From VAXT01 sp963774625 (GTDB lineage: Bacteria; Actinomycetota; Thermoleophilia; Gaiellales; Gaiellaceae): 64,000 nt of DNA. The notes under the pieces were generated by a model. The model had not been told where the DNA came from and did not search any database. It saw only the letters and a program-made list of their open reading frames with translations. A program made the translations under genes and the position numbers. The stretch covers positions 1-64,000 of the forward strand of contig CAVZFQ010000013.1 of the NCBI GenBank assembly GCA_963774625.1, written 5' to 3'. Positions 55,819-64,000 of this stretch are shown piece after piece; the first letter of the stretch is position 1, and each line of letters starts with the position of its first letter.

Positions 55819-57567
55819 CTAGGCGCCAGGTTCAAACGAGCTCGCGCGCATCGCGGAGCCGCCCCACTCGGGCTGGGTCTCCTCGACGACGTCGACCGAG
55901 ACGATCGTCTGGGGCCGCACGAAGCGGCCTTCGAAGACCGGCCACTCGGCCTGCTCCTCGGCTCGGCCGATTCGGCCCACGACGGTGCGGGCGAAGCTCT
56001 CGGCCTCTTCCTTGTTCGGGAAACCGCCGATCTCGACGTGGTCTTCCTGAGCGAGCCTGAGGATGACGAAGTGAGTCGGAACGACTTCGGGTGCCGTGCC
56101 GTTGCTCTGGGCCGCGTGCTCGAGCTGCGCCTCGGGCTGGGCCGGCGCGGGGTCGGCTACGGGAGGGGGCTCGGGGGCCGGTGCCGCCGGTTGCTCGACG
56201 GGCGGGGCCAGCGCCTCCTCGGCGGCCTGCGTGAACAGACCGGCCTCGGCGGGCGCCACTGTGACTTCGGGCTCTGCCGTGGCCGCAGGCTCTGCCGTGG
56301 CGGCAGGCTCTGCCGTAACTACAGGCTCGACCGTGGCTGCGGGCTCGGCGGCGATGATCGCCGGCTCGGCCGGCTGCTGCTCCACCGCTGGTTCGGCCGG
56401 CTGCTGCTCGACCACAGGCTCGGCCTGCTCGACGACCTGCGCCGGCTCTGGGGCCTGCTCGACCGCGGCCGGCGGAGCCGCAACAGGCTCCGGTGCGAGC
56501 GGAGGCTGCTCAGCTGCCGGCGCGTGCAGAGGGGGAACCTCCGCGGGCGCAGCAGCAACCTCGAGCGGCTCGACCACGAGCGGCTGAGCGTCGGGGGTGC
56601 GCTCCTCGGCCGGGGGCATGCTGGTCGGCATCGGCGTTGGGGCAGGCGCAGGCTCCTGCTGCTCGACCTGAGCGGGAAGCTCGGGCGTCGTCGCCGGGGC
56701 CGGCTCTGGAGCAAGCACAGGCTCGGGAGCCGGAGCGGGAGGAGGAGCGACCGCTGTGGGCGGGTCTGCCGCGACCGGCTGCGCTGCCGGAACGGGGCCC
56801 GAATACACCTCGTTGATCTTCTTGGCGAGCTCACCGTGCGCGGCGACGACCAGCCCCGGCTCGGTGCCGAGGGCTCGCCTCACGTTCTCGATGACGAGCT
56901 CGTTCGTCGGGTCCGCGACCGCAACGACGGGAACCCCGTCGTCGAGGCGAAACGCGAGAGCGTTCTGCATCCGCGCGATGTTGTCGGGCAGCATCCGCAC
57001 CGCCTCGGGATCCACAGAAAGGGTGGCGACCTCCACATACGGGAGACCTTGCTGGCCTGCGAGCAGCCGGCCGAGATCGCTGTCCCTGATCAGGCCGCGC
57101 TCGGCGAGGACCTCTCCGAGCCGCTTGCCGGTCCGCATGCCCTCCTGGAGGGCGTCTTCGAGCTGCTCCTCGGCGAGCAGGCCTGCGCGAAAGATCAGCG
57201 TGCCGAGCGGGACGTCGCGCATTCCGCCACCGACCGGAGCCGGAACGGGCTGCTGCTCGACAGGAGCGGCAGGTGCCGCAGGAGCAACAGGCGCCACCGG
57301 CGGCGGAGCTGCAGCGGGAGCAGGAGCAGCGGGGGCCGGAGCCGCCGGCTGCTGATCGACGAAGAACGTTCCTTCGGAGGGTGCATTCGAGGACACGATT
57401 ACCTCTTTCTCGGGACTGCCATTGGTCGGATGCTCACTCGACAACGTCGGGTCGACGAGGGCGATTTCTGGGGAGACCTCAGGAGTTCCCTGGGCCGCAG
57501 TACTCTCATCATCCGGAGGGCGGAGCCCATTGTCCTCCCCATAAGGGGTGAGGTCAGACGAGGACAC
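55819..57567 (-). CDS. free-standing MshEN-domain protein with long Pro/Ala/Glu-rich region
   Basis: The 582-residue protein has an acidic N-terminus, a Pro/Ala stretch, then a GspE/PilB N-terminal (MshEN) domain at about 115-255: LGTLIFRAGLLAEEQLEDAL, KRLGEVLAERGLIRDSDLGR, PYVEVATLSVDPEAVRMLP. The RLGxxL-x4-GLI-x4-L pattern matches the c-di-GMP-binding motif of such domains. Next come about 230 residues of Pro/Ala/Glu/Gln repeats and a C-terminal domain (VPTHFVILRLAQEDHVEIGG ... EWPVFEGRFVRPQTIVSVDV). No ATPase part. GTG 57567 overlaps the pilB end by 14 bp. Confidence 0.8.
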   Translation of the reverse strand: MSSSDLTPYGEDNGLRPPDDESTAAQGTPEVSPEIALVDPTLSSEHPTNGSPEKEVIVSSNAPSEGTFFVDQQPAAPAPAAPAPAAAPPPVAPVAPAAPAAPVEQQPVPAPVGGGMRDVPLGTLIFRAGLLAEEQLEDALQEGMRTGKRLGEVLAERGLIRDSDLGRLLAGQQGLPYVEVATLSVDPEAVRMLPDNIARMQNALAFRLDDGVPVVAVADPTNELVIENVRRALGTEPGLVVAAHGELAKKINEVYSGPVPAAQPVAADPPTAVAPPPAPAPEPVLAPEPAPATTPELPAQVEQQEPAPAPTPMPTSMPPAEERTPDAQPLVVEPLEVAAAPAEVPPLHAPAAEQPPLAPEPVAAPPAAVEQAPEPAQVVEQAEPVVEQQPAEPAVEQQPAEPAIIAAEPAATVEPVVTAEPAATAEPAATAEPEVTVAPAEAGLFTQAAEEALAPPVEQPAAPAPEPPPVADPAPAQPEAQLEHAAQSNGTAPEVVPTHFVILRLAQEDHVEIGGFPNKEEAESFARTVVGRIGRAEEQAEWPVFEGRFVRPQTIVSVDVVEETQPEWGGSAMRASSFEPGA

Positions 57568-59344
57568 GGCCCAACTCCTCGAGTGACGTGACTCCGGACA
57601 TGACCTTGGCGAGACCGTCGTCCCAGAGCGTGCGCATGCCCTGTTCGAGCGCCTTCGTCTCGATCTCTTCCCTGCTGGCGCGCCTGACTGCCAATCCCTC
57701 GAGGTCCTCGGACATGACGAAAAGCTGGTAGATGCCGATCCGGCCCTTGTAGCCGGTCTGGCCGCAGCGTGGGCAGCCGCGCTTGCGATAGAAGGCCATC
57801 CCGTCGGACGCGGCCGCGACGTCCGCCGAAACGCGGTTCTTCAGCAGCTCGTCGGACGAGGGGTTGTACATCTCGCAGCAGTGCGAGCAAAGCTTGCGGG
57901 CGAGTCGCTGGGCGAGCACCGCCGAGACGGCGGAGCCGATGAGGAAGGGCTCGACACCCATTTCGCCGAGTCGCGTGATCGCGCCGGGGGCATCGTTCGT
58001 ATGCATGGTGGAAAGGACGAGGTGGCCCGTGAGGGCGGCCTCGATCGAGATCTTTGCCGTCTCTGCATCACGGATCTCGCCGACCATCACCACGTCGGGG
58101 TCGGAGCGCAGGATCGCGCGCAGGGCCGTCGCGAACGTGAAGCCCGCCTTGACGTTGATCTGCATCTGGGTGATCCCCGCCAGCCGGTACTCGACGGGAT
58201 CCTCGATCGTCACGATGTTGATCTCGGGGCGGTTGATCTCGGACAGGGCCGCGTAGAGCGACGTCGACTTACCGGAGCCCGTGGGGCCGGTGACGAGAAG
58301 GGCGCCGGTCGGCCGGCGGACGATCTCTCCGAGTTGGGCGCGCATGTCCTCCGGCAGGCCCAGCTCCTCGAGGGTCGGCGCTTTCTTCGACTTGTCGAGC
58401 AGTCGCATCGTCACCTTCTCGCCGTCCACGGTCGGCAACGTCGCGACGCGAATGTCGAGCATGCGCCCTGCGCTACGGGCGTTCAACGAGATGCGCCCGT
58501 CCTGCGGCTTACGACGCTCCGCGATGTCGAGCTTCGCCAGCACTTTCAGGCGGGTGGTGACGCCGGCGACCATGCGCTTCGGGATCCGCTGGATCTCGTG
58601 CATCACGCCGTCGATCCGGAAGCGGACGACCTGGCCGTCTTTCGACGGCTCGAAGTGCATGTCGCTCGCCCCGTCCTCGGCGGCCTGGAAGATCAGCGAG
58701 TTGACGAGGCGCACGAGCGGCGCGTCGGAGATGCCGTCCTCGGCTTCGAGGTCGTCCTCGTCGGCAACCTCCTCGAACTCGTCGTCCTCCTCGAGTACCG
58801 ATCGAGCGCCGAAGGCCTCGGCTGCGCGTGCCAGGCGCTTGATCTCGCCCTCGATGTCTTCGCGAGGAGCGATGCCGAGCTCGATCTGGTGACGGGACGC
58901 AAGCTTGAGCTCGTCGAGCGCATGGACGTTCGCGGGATCCGCGACCGCGACCTTGAGGGTGTCTCCGTCGAGCTCATACGGGAGGGCGACCAGCCGCTCG
59001 AGCACATGCAGCGGAATCGTGTTGGCGGCATCGTCGGAGATGCCGATCGAATGGACGTCGATCAGCGGCAGGTTGTGACGCGTTGCGAGGGCTTTCGCGA
59101 TCATCACGCTGTCCGCGAGCCCCTCGTCGACGAGAGCCTGGGCGAACGTGGTCGTTCGCGCCTGGTCCCGCACGAAGGCAAGCCGGTCGGGGGGCAGCAG
59201 CCCGGTCGCCTCGATGATGTCGGCGACGAGCTCTGCCAGCGGGTTCACCTGAAAGGCAGGCTGAAGCGGCTGCGCAGCATCTGCCGCTGCGCCGCTCTCG
59301 TTTTCCGCCACTGTGCGTAGCTTGGTTGACCGCTCGGGGTCCAT
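57554..59344 (-). CDS. pilB: pilus extension ATPase PilB
   Basis: The 596-residue motor has its own MshEN-like N-terminal domain (about 35-185), an acidic linker, Walker A GPTGSGKSTS, Asp box IVTIEDPVEYRLAGITQMQ, Walker B VVMVGEIRDAETAKISIEAA, His box LSTMHTNDAPGAITRLGEM, and a zinc site CSHCCEMY ... RGCPRCGQTGYKGR. It powers pilus polymerisation with PilC and PilM. ATG 59344. It is co-transcribed with pilD upstream (53-bp gap) and the MshEN protein downstream. Confidence 0.96.
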   Translation of the reverse strand: MDPERSTKLRTVAENESGAAADAAQPLQPAFQVNPLAELVADIIEATGLLPPDRLAFVRDQARTTTFAQALVDEGLADSVMIAKALATRHNLPLIDVHSIGISDDAANTIPLHVLERLVALPYELDGDTLKVAVADPANVHALDELKLASRHQIELGIAPREDIEGEIKRLARAAEAFGARSVLEEDDEFEEVADEDDLEAEDGISDAPLVRLVNSLIFQAAEDGASDMHFEPSKDGQVVRFRIDGVMHEIQRIPKRMVAGVTTRLKVLAKLDIAERRKPQDGRISLNARSAGRMLDIRVATLPTVDGEKVTMRLLDKSKKAPTLEELGLPEDMRAQLGEIVRRPTGALLVTGPTGSGKSTSLYAALSEINRPEINIVTIEDPVEYRLAGITQMQINVKAGFTFATALRAILRSDPDVVMVGEIRDAETAKISIEAALTGHLVLSTMHTNDAPGAITRLGEMGVEPFLIGSAVSAVLAQRLARKLCSHCCEMYNPSSDELLKNRVSADVAAASDGMAFYRKRGCPRCGQTGYKGRIGIYQLFVMSEDLEGLAVRRASREEIETKALEQGMRTLWDDGLAKVMSGVTSLEELGRVLV

Positions 59345-59397
59345 ACCTCGATTGAGGTATCGGCGTTGCGGGGCTCAGGCTTGAGGTTTCGGGCGGT

Positions 59398-60150
59398 TTA
59401 GGGCCCGAGAACGTCGAGATACGCGCTCAGGAGCGCATCTCCCCAGAAGAGAGCGATGATCGACCCAAGCGCGAGAAACGGCGCAAAGGGGATCGCCATC
59501 TTGCGAGCCTTCGATCCGTGACGGGCGAGCAGGTAGAGCCCGGGGATCAGAGCGGCGAGCATTCCGAGCATCAGGGCGACCCCCACGGTCTTGCCGAGGA
59601 CGGCCCCCATGAACAGCGCCAACTTCACATCGCCCATGCCCATTCCGGCTGGGTAGGCGAGGACGGCGAGGAAGAGGAAGAGCGCGGCTCCGAGGGCGGA
59701 GAGCGCATATTCGGGACTGAGATGAAGCAGCGTCTGCGCCGGCAAGGCGATTGCCGTGGCCGGCAGCACGATCACGTTCGGGACGATCCGATGCTCGAGA
59801 TCGACAGCCGAGATCGCGACCAGGACGCAACAGAAGAACGAAGCGATCACCGCTTCGAAGGTGAGCCCGAACGCCAGCACCGACGCGGCGACGAGCAGTG
59901 CGGCCGTCAGCTCCACAATGGGGTACAACCGGCCGATCGGCGTGCGGCACGAGCGGCAGCGGCCGCGCAGCAGGACGTACGAGACGACCGGCAGGTTGTC
60001 GTACCAGGCGATCGGCGCAGCGCAGCTCATGCACGCCGAGCCGGGATGCACGATCGAGCGGTTCCGGGGCACGCGCGCGGCGAGAACGTTGAGGAAGCTG
60101 CCCAGCGCGAGGCCTGGCGCGAACGCGACTGCTGCGAGAGCGAAGTTCAC
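59398..60150 (-). CDS. pilD: prepilin peptidase / N-methyltransferase PilD
   Basis: The 250-residue membrane aspartic peptidase has LGSFLNVLAARVPR, the cytosolic zinc loop with two CxxC pairs (CMSC, CRSC), and catalytic Asp in ISAVDLEHRIVPN and in GMGMGDVKLALFMG. Eight helices. It cleaves the leaders of the pilins and pseudopilins in this cluster. The start is GTG 60150 with AGGAAC upstream; a second long frame over the same DNA is a shadow. Confidence 0.95.
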   Translation of the reverse strand: MNFALAAVAFAPGLALGSFLNVLAARVPRNRSIVHPGSACMSCAAPIAWYDNLPVVSYVLLRGRCRSCRTPIGRLYPIVELTAALLVAASVLAFGLTFEAVIASFFCCVLVAISAVDLEHRIVPNVIVLPATAIALPAQTLLHLSPEYALSALGAALFLFLAVLAYPAGMGMGDVKLALFMGAVLGKTVGVALMLGMLAALIPGLYLLARHGSKARKMAIPFAPFLALGSIIALFWGDALLSAYLDVLGP

Positions 60151-60244
60151 GAGAGTTCCTATCGGCGCGTGGCCACGCAGAGTTGAATCGATTCCTACTA
60201 CTCGCGGGTCGATGAAGCAGGCAATAACTGCGGCGTGCTGTTAG

Positions 60245-60294
60245 TCGCCGAAAGTGCAAAGCACTTTCGGCGATTCCCGGCCCGTGGCCGGGAA
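60245..60294 (-). terminator. two adjacent hairpins after the PilX-like gene
   Basis: TTCCCGGCC-CGT-GGCCGGGAA (60274-60294) and a 13-bp stem TCGCCGAAAGTGC-AAA-GCACTTTCGGCGA (60245-60273) abut each other 5 bp after the stop at 60300. The architecture (two hairpins, second with an AAA or TTT loop) matches the elements at 54817 and 55725, but the sequence differs. Confidence 0.8.
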
Positions 60295-60299
60295 ACCCT

Positions 60300-61229
60300 C
60301 TAGCCGGCGAACATTTCCGGCGGGTTCGGCTGTGCATAGACGACGTCCGTCCCGGGCATGCCCGCCGGAACGACCGTGATCGTCGGGAACTGGTCGTTCT
60401 GCACGTTGTTGTTGAACTTCACCGTGCTGCCCACGATCGGGCCGTCCGAGCGTGCGTTGTTCAAGAACTCGACCGCTCCCTCCCCGAACAGGCCACCCTG
60501 GATCTGGCCGTTGTTGTCGATCTTGATGCTGTTCCCGACGCCGGCGTCAGCCGCCGGTCCCGCCGCGATGATCGTGAGCATCTCGGTGTTCGGGTCCCAG
60601 GCGCTGAAGGCACATTCGCTGCCCGAGATGCCTCCACACAACTTGGAGCCGTTGTTCATCACGAAGGTTCCCGAGAGGTAGAGCGTCGACTGGCCGTTGT
60701 ACTGGTTGAGCACGCCGTTCGTGACCTTTGCGCTGCCGTCGATGAAGATCGTCCCTTTCACGGTCAGCACCTTCGTCGTTGCGTTCCACGAGAGCTCGCC
60801 ACTCGGGTTGCTCGGAGGCCCGACGATGCAGGTGTAGGAGCTCGCCGGCGTCAGCTCGAAGGAGGTGGGGACGCTGTTGTTGCGACTCGGATAGTTGTTG
60901 TCGAAGACAGGGGGCGTCCCGCTCACAGTCGTGCAGCTCTGCGACGGCCCAGGGATCGAGTTCTCGTACCAGTCGGCGAAGTCAGCCTCCGGCTCCGGGA
61001 TCACCGGCGCCGTGCTGTTGACGCCGATGGAACCGTTGATCTTCGAGAAGATGTGACGGCTGTCCTGGTCCCCCGAGCACGGGCTGCCCCAGGTGCCACC
61101 GCCGTAGCGGCACTGGCCTCCGACATAGGTCTCGACGCGGGTGCTCATGCTCGTCGATGCGCCGACGTCCGCGTTGTTCTCGAGGTCGAGGTTCCCGTGG
61201 ACGATCAACGCTGCCGCCGTGATATCCAC
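60300..61229 (-). CDS. PilX-like protein, C-terminal part after frameshifts
   Basis: The 309-codon frame opens MDITAAALIVHGNLDLENNA and continues with Asn/Gly/Ser-rich beta repeats (SKINGSIGVNS, GELSWNATTKVLTVKGTIF, GTFVMNNGSKLCGG, GNSIKIDNNGQIQGGLFGEG), a right-handed beta-helix-like pattern that would form an external stalk or adhesin. It has no signal of its own. The start lies inside the coding sequence of the preceding gene, in another frame; the two belong together. Confidence 0.75.
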   Translation of the reverse strand: MDITAAALIVHGNLDLENNADVGASTSMSTRVETYVGGQCRYGGGTWGSPCSGDQDSRHIFSKINGSIGVNSTAPVIPEPEADFADWYENSIPGPSQSCTTVSGTPPVFDNNYPSRNNSVPTSFELTPASSYTCIVGPPSNPSGELSWNATTKVLTVKGTIFIDGSAKVTNGVLNQYNGQSTLYLSGTFVMNNGSKLCGGISGSECAFSAWDPNTEMLTIIAAGPAADAGVGNSIKIDNNGQIQGGLFGEGAVEFLNNARSDGPIVGSTVKFNNNVQNDQFPTITVVPAGMPGTDVVYAQPNPPEMFAG

Positions 61230-61792
61230 GTTGTTGCTTCAGGCACAGGTTTCCGGCCGACGTAGAACTGCGACGAGCCCGCGAGGTTATTGGCCAGCGA
61301 CACGTCACAGGGGCTTCCGGTGGCACGCGCATAGATGTAGCTCCAGGCCGGGTTGTTGTTCGGCTGGGTGTTAGTCGGGAAGACCGGCACCTTGGCCGTC
61401 AGCTTCCGTCGAACCTGTGCCACACCCGCGCCTGTCGGGTTGTTGTAGAGCCCGAGGGCATGGACCGTCCAGACAGCGTTCGCGCGGTCGAGGATGCCCC
61501 ACCACTTGGCTGTGCCGCCTTCATACGCCGCCGATGATGCAAGCGCCTCGCTGGCGGGCAGGACATCCGGATCGAGCGCATTGTTCGACGGATTCGAAAG
61601 CACGGACATCGCGTTGTTGAGGGCGGCTTCCGAGAGCGAGAACGACAACTCGTCCTTCGCGCTCCGGTTGACGGTGCGCGCGTTCGAGGTCGTGTAGACG
61701 GCCGCAGTGGTCCCGCCGATTGCGAGCACTGTGAGGGTTCCCAGTGCCACGATCAGGGCGATGCCGTCTTGTTGTTTGAAGAGCCGCTTCAT
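61205..61792 (-). CDS. PilX-like protein, N-terminal part
   Basis: The 195 codons encode MKRLFKQQDGIALIVALGTL, a PilX_N-type N-terminal hydrophobic helix, and a pseudopilin-like body (SLSEAALNNAMSVLSNPSNN, AKWWGILDRANAVWTVHALG, SSQFYVGR). The last 17 residues (after SSQFYVGR) do not fit. Removing one A at 61250-61252 and one at 61238-61239 restores NLCL-SNNVDITAAALIVHGNL, linking it to the next frame. Confidence 0.8.
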   Translation of the reverse strand: MKRLFKQQDGIALIVALGTLTVLAIGGTTAAVYTTSNARTVNRSAKDELSFSLSEAALNNAMSVLSNPSNNALDPDVLPASEALASSAAYEGGTAKWWGILDRANAVWTVHALGLYNNPTGAGVAQVRRKLTAKVPVFPTNTQPNNNPAWSYIYARATGSPCDVSLANNLAGSSQFYVGRKPVPEATTWISRRQR

Positions 61793-61860
61793 ATTTTGGT
61801 AGCGCGAGACGTGGGTCCGCCACCTGTTCTCACCTCAGGCGAAGGCCGGTAGGGACGCCA

Positions 61861-61875
61861 CCCCCTTTTGGGGGG
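61861..61875 (-). terminator. CCCCC-TTTT-GGGGG hairpin after the PilW-like gene
   Basis: A 5-bp all-GC stem with a 4-nt loop lies 5 bp after the stop at 61881, in the 88-bp gap before the PilX-like gene. It is short for a terminator and may instead stabilise the mRNA 3-prime end. Confidence 0.4.
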
Positions 61876-61880
61876 ATCTG

Positions 61881-62417
61881 CTACCGGGACGTGTTGCGTA
61901 GAACGATGTCGGCGACCAGCCGCCATTCCTTGCCGGTGTCGGCCGGCGAGGTGTTGATCGGCAGAGTCACCCGAAGCCGGCCGAGGCTCGTGCCCAGGAC
62001 AGGCGCCGTATACGAGAACGCGCTCTGCTCGCTGATGAAGTCTGCGAGGACGACCGTGTTTCGCCGGAGCTGAAAGCGCTGGCCCGAGCCGACGACGTCG
62101 TAGGTGACGTTCGTGACGGCGCCGCCCACCGCGGACGGGCATTGGCCGGGCAGTTGGACGGTGATCGCGGTCGAGACTCCGCCCGGCGAGATCTGGTCAG
62201 CGCAGTGGATCTCACGACGCATCTTGTCGACTGCCACTCGCGCGTCCTGCTGTGCGCGGAAGCGCCGGTTCATATCGATCTGCGATCCCGAGGCCGACAC
62301 GAAGAGAACGCTGAGCGAGGCGAGGACCGTGCCCAGGATGGCGCAGACGAGCAGCAACTCGATGAGCGTGTAGCCCCCTTGGCGCGCGAGGCGCCGGAGG
62401 ATTCGCCGGCGGGTCAT
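61881..62417 (-). CDS. PilW-like minor pseudopilin
   Basis: The 178-residue prepilin has leader MTRRRILRRLARQG, site G-GYTLIELLLVCAILGTVLA with Glu5, then a helix with QIDMNRRFRAQQDARVAVDK and a beta-rich head (Cys in EIHCADQ and GQCPSAV). It belongs to the PilW/J-like class that primes pilus assembly. ATG overlaps the end of the PASTA-protein gene as ATGA. Confidence 0.85.
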   Translation of the reverse strand: MTRRRILRRLARQGGYTLIELLLVCAILGTVLASLSVLFVSASGSQIDMNRRFRAQQDARVAVDKMRREIHCADQISPGGVSTAITVQLPGQCPSAVGGAVTNVTYDVVGSGQRFQLRRNTVVLADFISEQSAFSYTAPVLGTSLGRLRVTLPINTSPADTGKEWRLVADIVLRNTSR

Positions 62418-63277
62418 CGCGACTTGCGGCTGACGTCGGCAAGCGCCGCGCGAGCGACGGCCTCACTGCGTGACCCGATGCCCCAGATGCGCTGTACGCG
62501 CTCGTCGGCCTTCAGGAGCAGCTTCAGCGCCTCTTCCCCACGCCACCAGCCGAGCTTCGCGCCGGCGACGACCCACGCGTGCTGGTAGAGCCAGTACCTC
62601 ACGTTCGTGTCAGTCCGCGTTTGATGAGTCGTCAGCCAGGCATCGAGAGCGCGCGCCCTGGCGGGCAGCGGGATCTCGTTCAGCGGCTCGTGCTTGGCGC
62701 CTGGAACGACGAACGCGGGTGGGCGCTTGGCGGCGGGCTTCGCCTTGGGAGCGGGGACAGGCTTCTTCTTCGGCGCAATCTTCTTCGCAGGCGCGGCCTT
62801 CTTCTTCGGCGCAGCCTGCTTCTTCGGCTTCGTGAACGTGCCTGGAAGCCTGATCTCGGTGCCGGGATACGGCGATGCGTTCTCGGGCGCCCCGTCTTGC
62901 GAGTAGCGGCCCTGGGTCAGACTGAGGGAAATCGTCGGCGCGCCCGTATCGACCACCATCGTCCCCGGCGCCGGAGACTGGCTGGCGACGAGGTTGGCCG
63001 AGTAGCCGGCGACGCTGCCCGTGACGCGCCAGGCAAAGCCGGACTCCTCGAGGGTGCTCTTGACGAAGACGTACGCCTGACGGCGAACGTCGGGGACGAG
63101 CATCGTCGTGGGTGCGGCCGCCGCAACAGGCGTATTGGGAGCGGGCGTCTGCGCAGTTTCGGCGGCAAAGGTGATCGTCGCCGTCGCCAGAACGACGAGG
63201 AACCCTGCGATAGCAAGGCGTGGCAGCAGGACTCCGGGCCGCATTCCCATGCTTCGTTCTTCGGCAGGAACGGCCAC
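62414..63277 (-). CDS. PASTA-domain exported protein with Lys/Pro/Ala linker
   Basis: The 287-residue protein has a signal or anchor helix at about 18-38 (LLPRLAIAGFLVVLATATIT), one PASTA domain at about 60-122 (VPDVRRQAYVFVKSTLEESG, ASQSPAPGTMV), a Lys/Pro/Ala-rich linker (150-185) and a C-terminal helical domain ending in LLLKADERVQRIWGIGSRS. PASTA domains bind peptidoglycan stem peptides, so this may tie the pilus machine to the wall. An ATG at residue 10 or 12 is an alternative start. Confidence 0.8.
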   Translation of the reverse strand: MAVPAEERSMGMRPGVLLPRLAIAGFLVVLATATITFAAETAQTPAPNTPVAAAAPTTMLVPDVRRQAYVFVKSTLEESGFAWRVTGSVAGYSANLVASQSPAPGTMVVDTGAPTISLSLTQGRYSQDGAPENASPYPGTEIRLPGTFTKPKKQAAPKKKAAPAKKIAPKKKPVPAPKAKPAAKRPPAFVVPGAKHEPLNEIPLPARARALDAWLTTHQTRTDTNVRYWLYQHAWVVAGAKLGWWRGEEALKLLLKADERVQRIWGIGSRSEAVARAALADVSRKSR

Positions 63278-63282
63278 AGGGT

Positions 63283-64000
63283 TTAGCTCCGGAGCGTGAA
63301 CGTCAGCACGTCGTCCGCGGCCGGCTCATCGTCGACGATGGTGAACACGGGAGCCGTGGTGACGCTCGGAGTCGGGGCGTCTTGCCAGCTGAAAGCCCTC
63401 CCGGCGAAGCCCTGGAACCATGCTTCCGCCTGCGGATACGACGCCGCAGGCTGCAATTGGAGATGAAGATGCGGGCCCGTCGAATGACCTGTCGAGCCGA
63501 CGAGGCCGACCGGGGCTCCCGCGGTCAGCAACGCGCCGGGCTGGACACTCGGCTCGAGGTACGAAAGGTGGCAGTACGTCCAGCTGCGCCCGTCGCCGGT
63601 GCGCAGAGTGAAGCCGATGCCGCAGTTTCCGGACGGCATGGGCCAGGCGTCCCCGACAACGCCGACGGCGAGGGCGTAGAGCGGAGCGCCCGCCGGAGCA
63701 GCGATGTCGGCGGCCGGATAGTCGTGATGGTCGTGGCCAACCGAGACATGCTCAGGGCCGCCGCCGACCGGGAAGACGTAGTCGCCGTTATAGATCGGCG
63801 CCGAGACGAGGCCGGCTGCGCCCGGTGCAAAAGAACTGGAAAACGCGTTCGCCTGGGCAGCGCTCAAGGCCTGCTCGGCCTCGTCGAGGCGCTTGCGCAG
63901 GGCGTCCACCTGCCGCGCCGCCGCGATGTGCCGTGCGTCGGCGGCGTACGAGCTCTTGTCGAGCACGAGCCTCGTGGAGAGCAGTCGCGCCTCGTGGACA
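63283..64000 (-). CDS. M23-family peptidase, 5-prime end outside the window
   Basis: The frame is open to the right edge, so the N-terminus is missing. The visible part begins with a coiled coil (HIAAARQVDALRKRLDEAEQ) and continues into an M23/LytM domain: GHDHHDYPAADIAAPAGAPL with the His and Asp metal ligands, WTYCHLSYLEPSV, and GHSTGPHLHLQL with the HxH motif. It would cut peptidoglycan cross-links, perhaps opening a path for the pilus. The stop is 5 bp from the PASTA gene start. GTG 63966 is a possible but unlikely start. Confidence 0.88.
   Translation of the reverse strand, partial: VHEARLLSTRLVLDKSSYAADARHIAAARQVDALRKRLDEAEQALSAAQANAFSSSFAPGAAGLVSAPIYNGDYVFPVGGGPEHVSVGHDHHDYPAADIAAPAGAPLYALAVGVVGDAWPMPSGNCGIGFTLRTGDGRSWTYCHLSYLEPSVQPGALLTAGAPVGLVGSTGHSTGPHLHLQLQPAASYPQAEAWFQGFAGRAFSWQDAPTPSVTTAPVFTIVDDEPAADDVLTFTLRS

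Noticed and set aside
55687..57591. 634-codon plus-strand ORF opposite the MshEN protein
   Set aside because: Arg/Leu/Gly repeat composition is the mirror of the Pro/Ala/Glu repeats; the N-terminus is just the double-hairpin element translated.

Overview
The window is about 64 kb of high-GC bacterial DNA with dense, same-strand gene runs, many 1-4 bp start/stop overlaps, frequent GTG starts and many genes whose promoter -10 box lies only a few bases before the start codon. The gene content (an actinobacterial-type transcription/translation cluster, a Gram-positive-style type IV pilus cluster, MMPL exporters, a LAL regulator) suggests a deep-branching Actinobacteriota lineage, most likely Thermoleophilia (Gaiellales/Solirubrobacterales). 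That assignment is inference from gene style and not a database result.

Layout. 0-1.3 kb: a secreted GH26-like glycoside hydrolase and a small coiled-coil protein. 1.3-14.2 kb (minus strand): the core cluster tRNA-Met(CAT)-rpmG-secE-nusG-rplK-rplA-rplJ-rplL-(secreted protein)-rpoB-rpoC. It has an in-frame secE/nusG joint, a 17-bp duplication between nusG and rplK, and a large beta-prime insert. 14.3-24.6 kb: two MMPL-type exporters on either side of a 974-aa LAL/LuxR regulator, with a hydrolase and two paralogous membrane proteins downstream of the first. 24.7-29.8 kb: azlCD, a HhH DNA glycosylase, and hyuA/hyuB, with hyuB frameshifted. 29.8-36.7 kb: an MFS transporter divergent from an ABC-2 operon that has one ATPase followed by three tandem copies of a two-permease pair. 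36.7-39.6 kb: a compact operon with a cupredoxin lipoprotein, a His-rich exported protein, small membrane proteins, an ECF sigma factor and a zinc-type anti-sigma. 39.6-42.2 kb: FKBP, M24 peptidase, YjbR-like and cupin proteins.

42.2-64 kb is a complete type IV pilus locus: pilC, a PilV-like pseudopilin, a PilP-like protein, pilO, pilN, pilM, pilT, two GT-C-like membrane glycosyltransferases, two almost identical major pilins, a free-standing MshEN-domain protein, pilB, pilD, PilX- and PilW-like proteins, a PASTA protein and an M23 peptidase that runs off the end. A small plus-strand pair (a Pro/Lys-spacer thioredoxin-like protein and a 93-aa protein) sits inside it.

Four genes or junctions (secE/nusG, hyuB, pilM, the pilX-like gene) appear to be altered by one-base indels, mostly in short homopolymers. 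This could be real decay or consensus error, and it affects how the most striking joint (SecE-NusG) should be read. The best candidates for new biology are the ATPase with triplicated permease pairs, the cupredoxin/His-rich/ECF module, the recurring double-hairpin 3-prime element, and the very short divergent promoters that force leaderless transcription.
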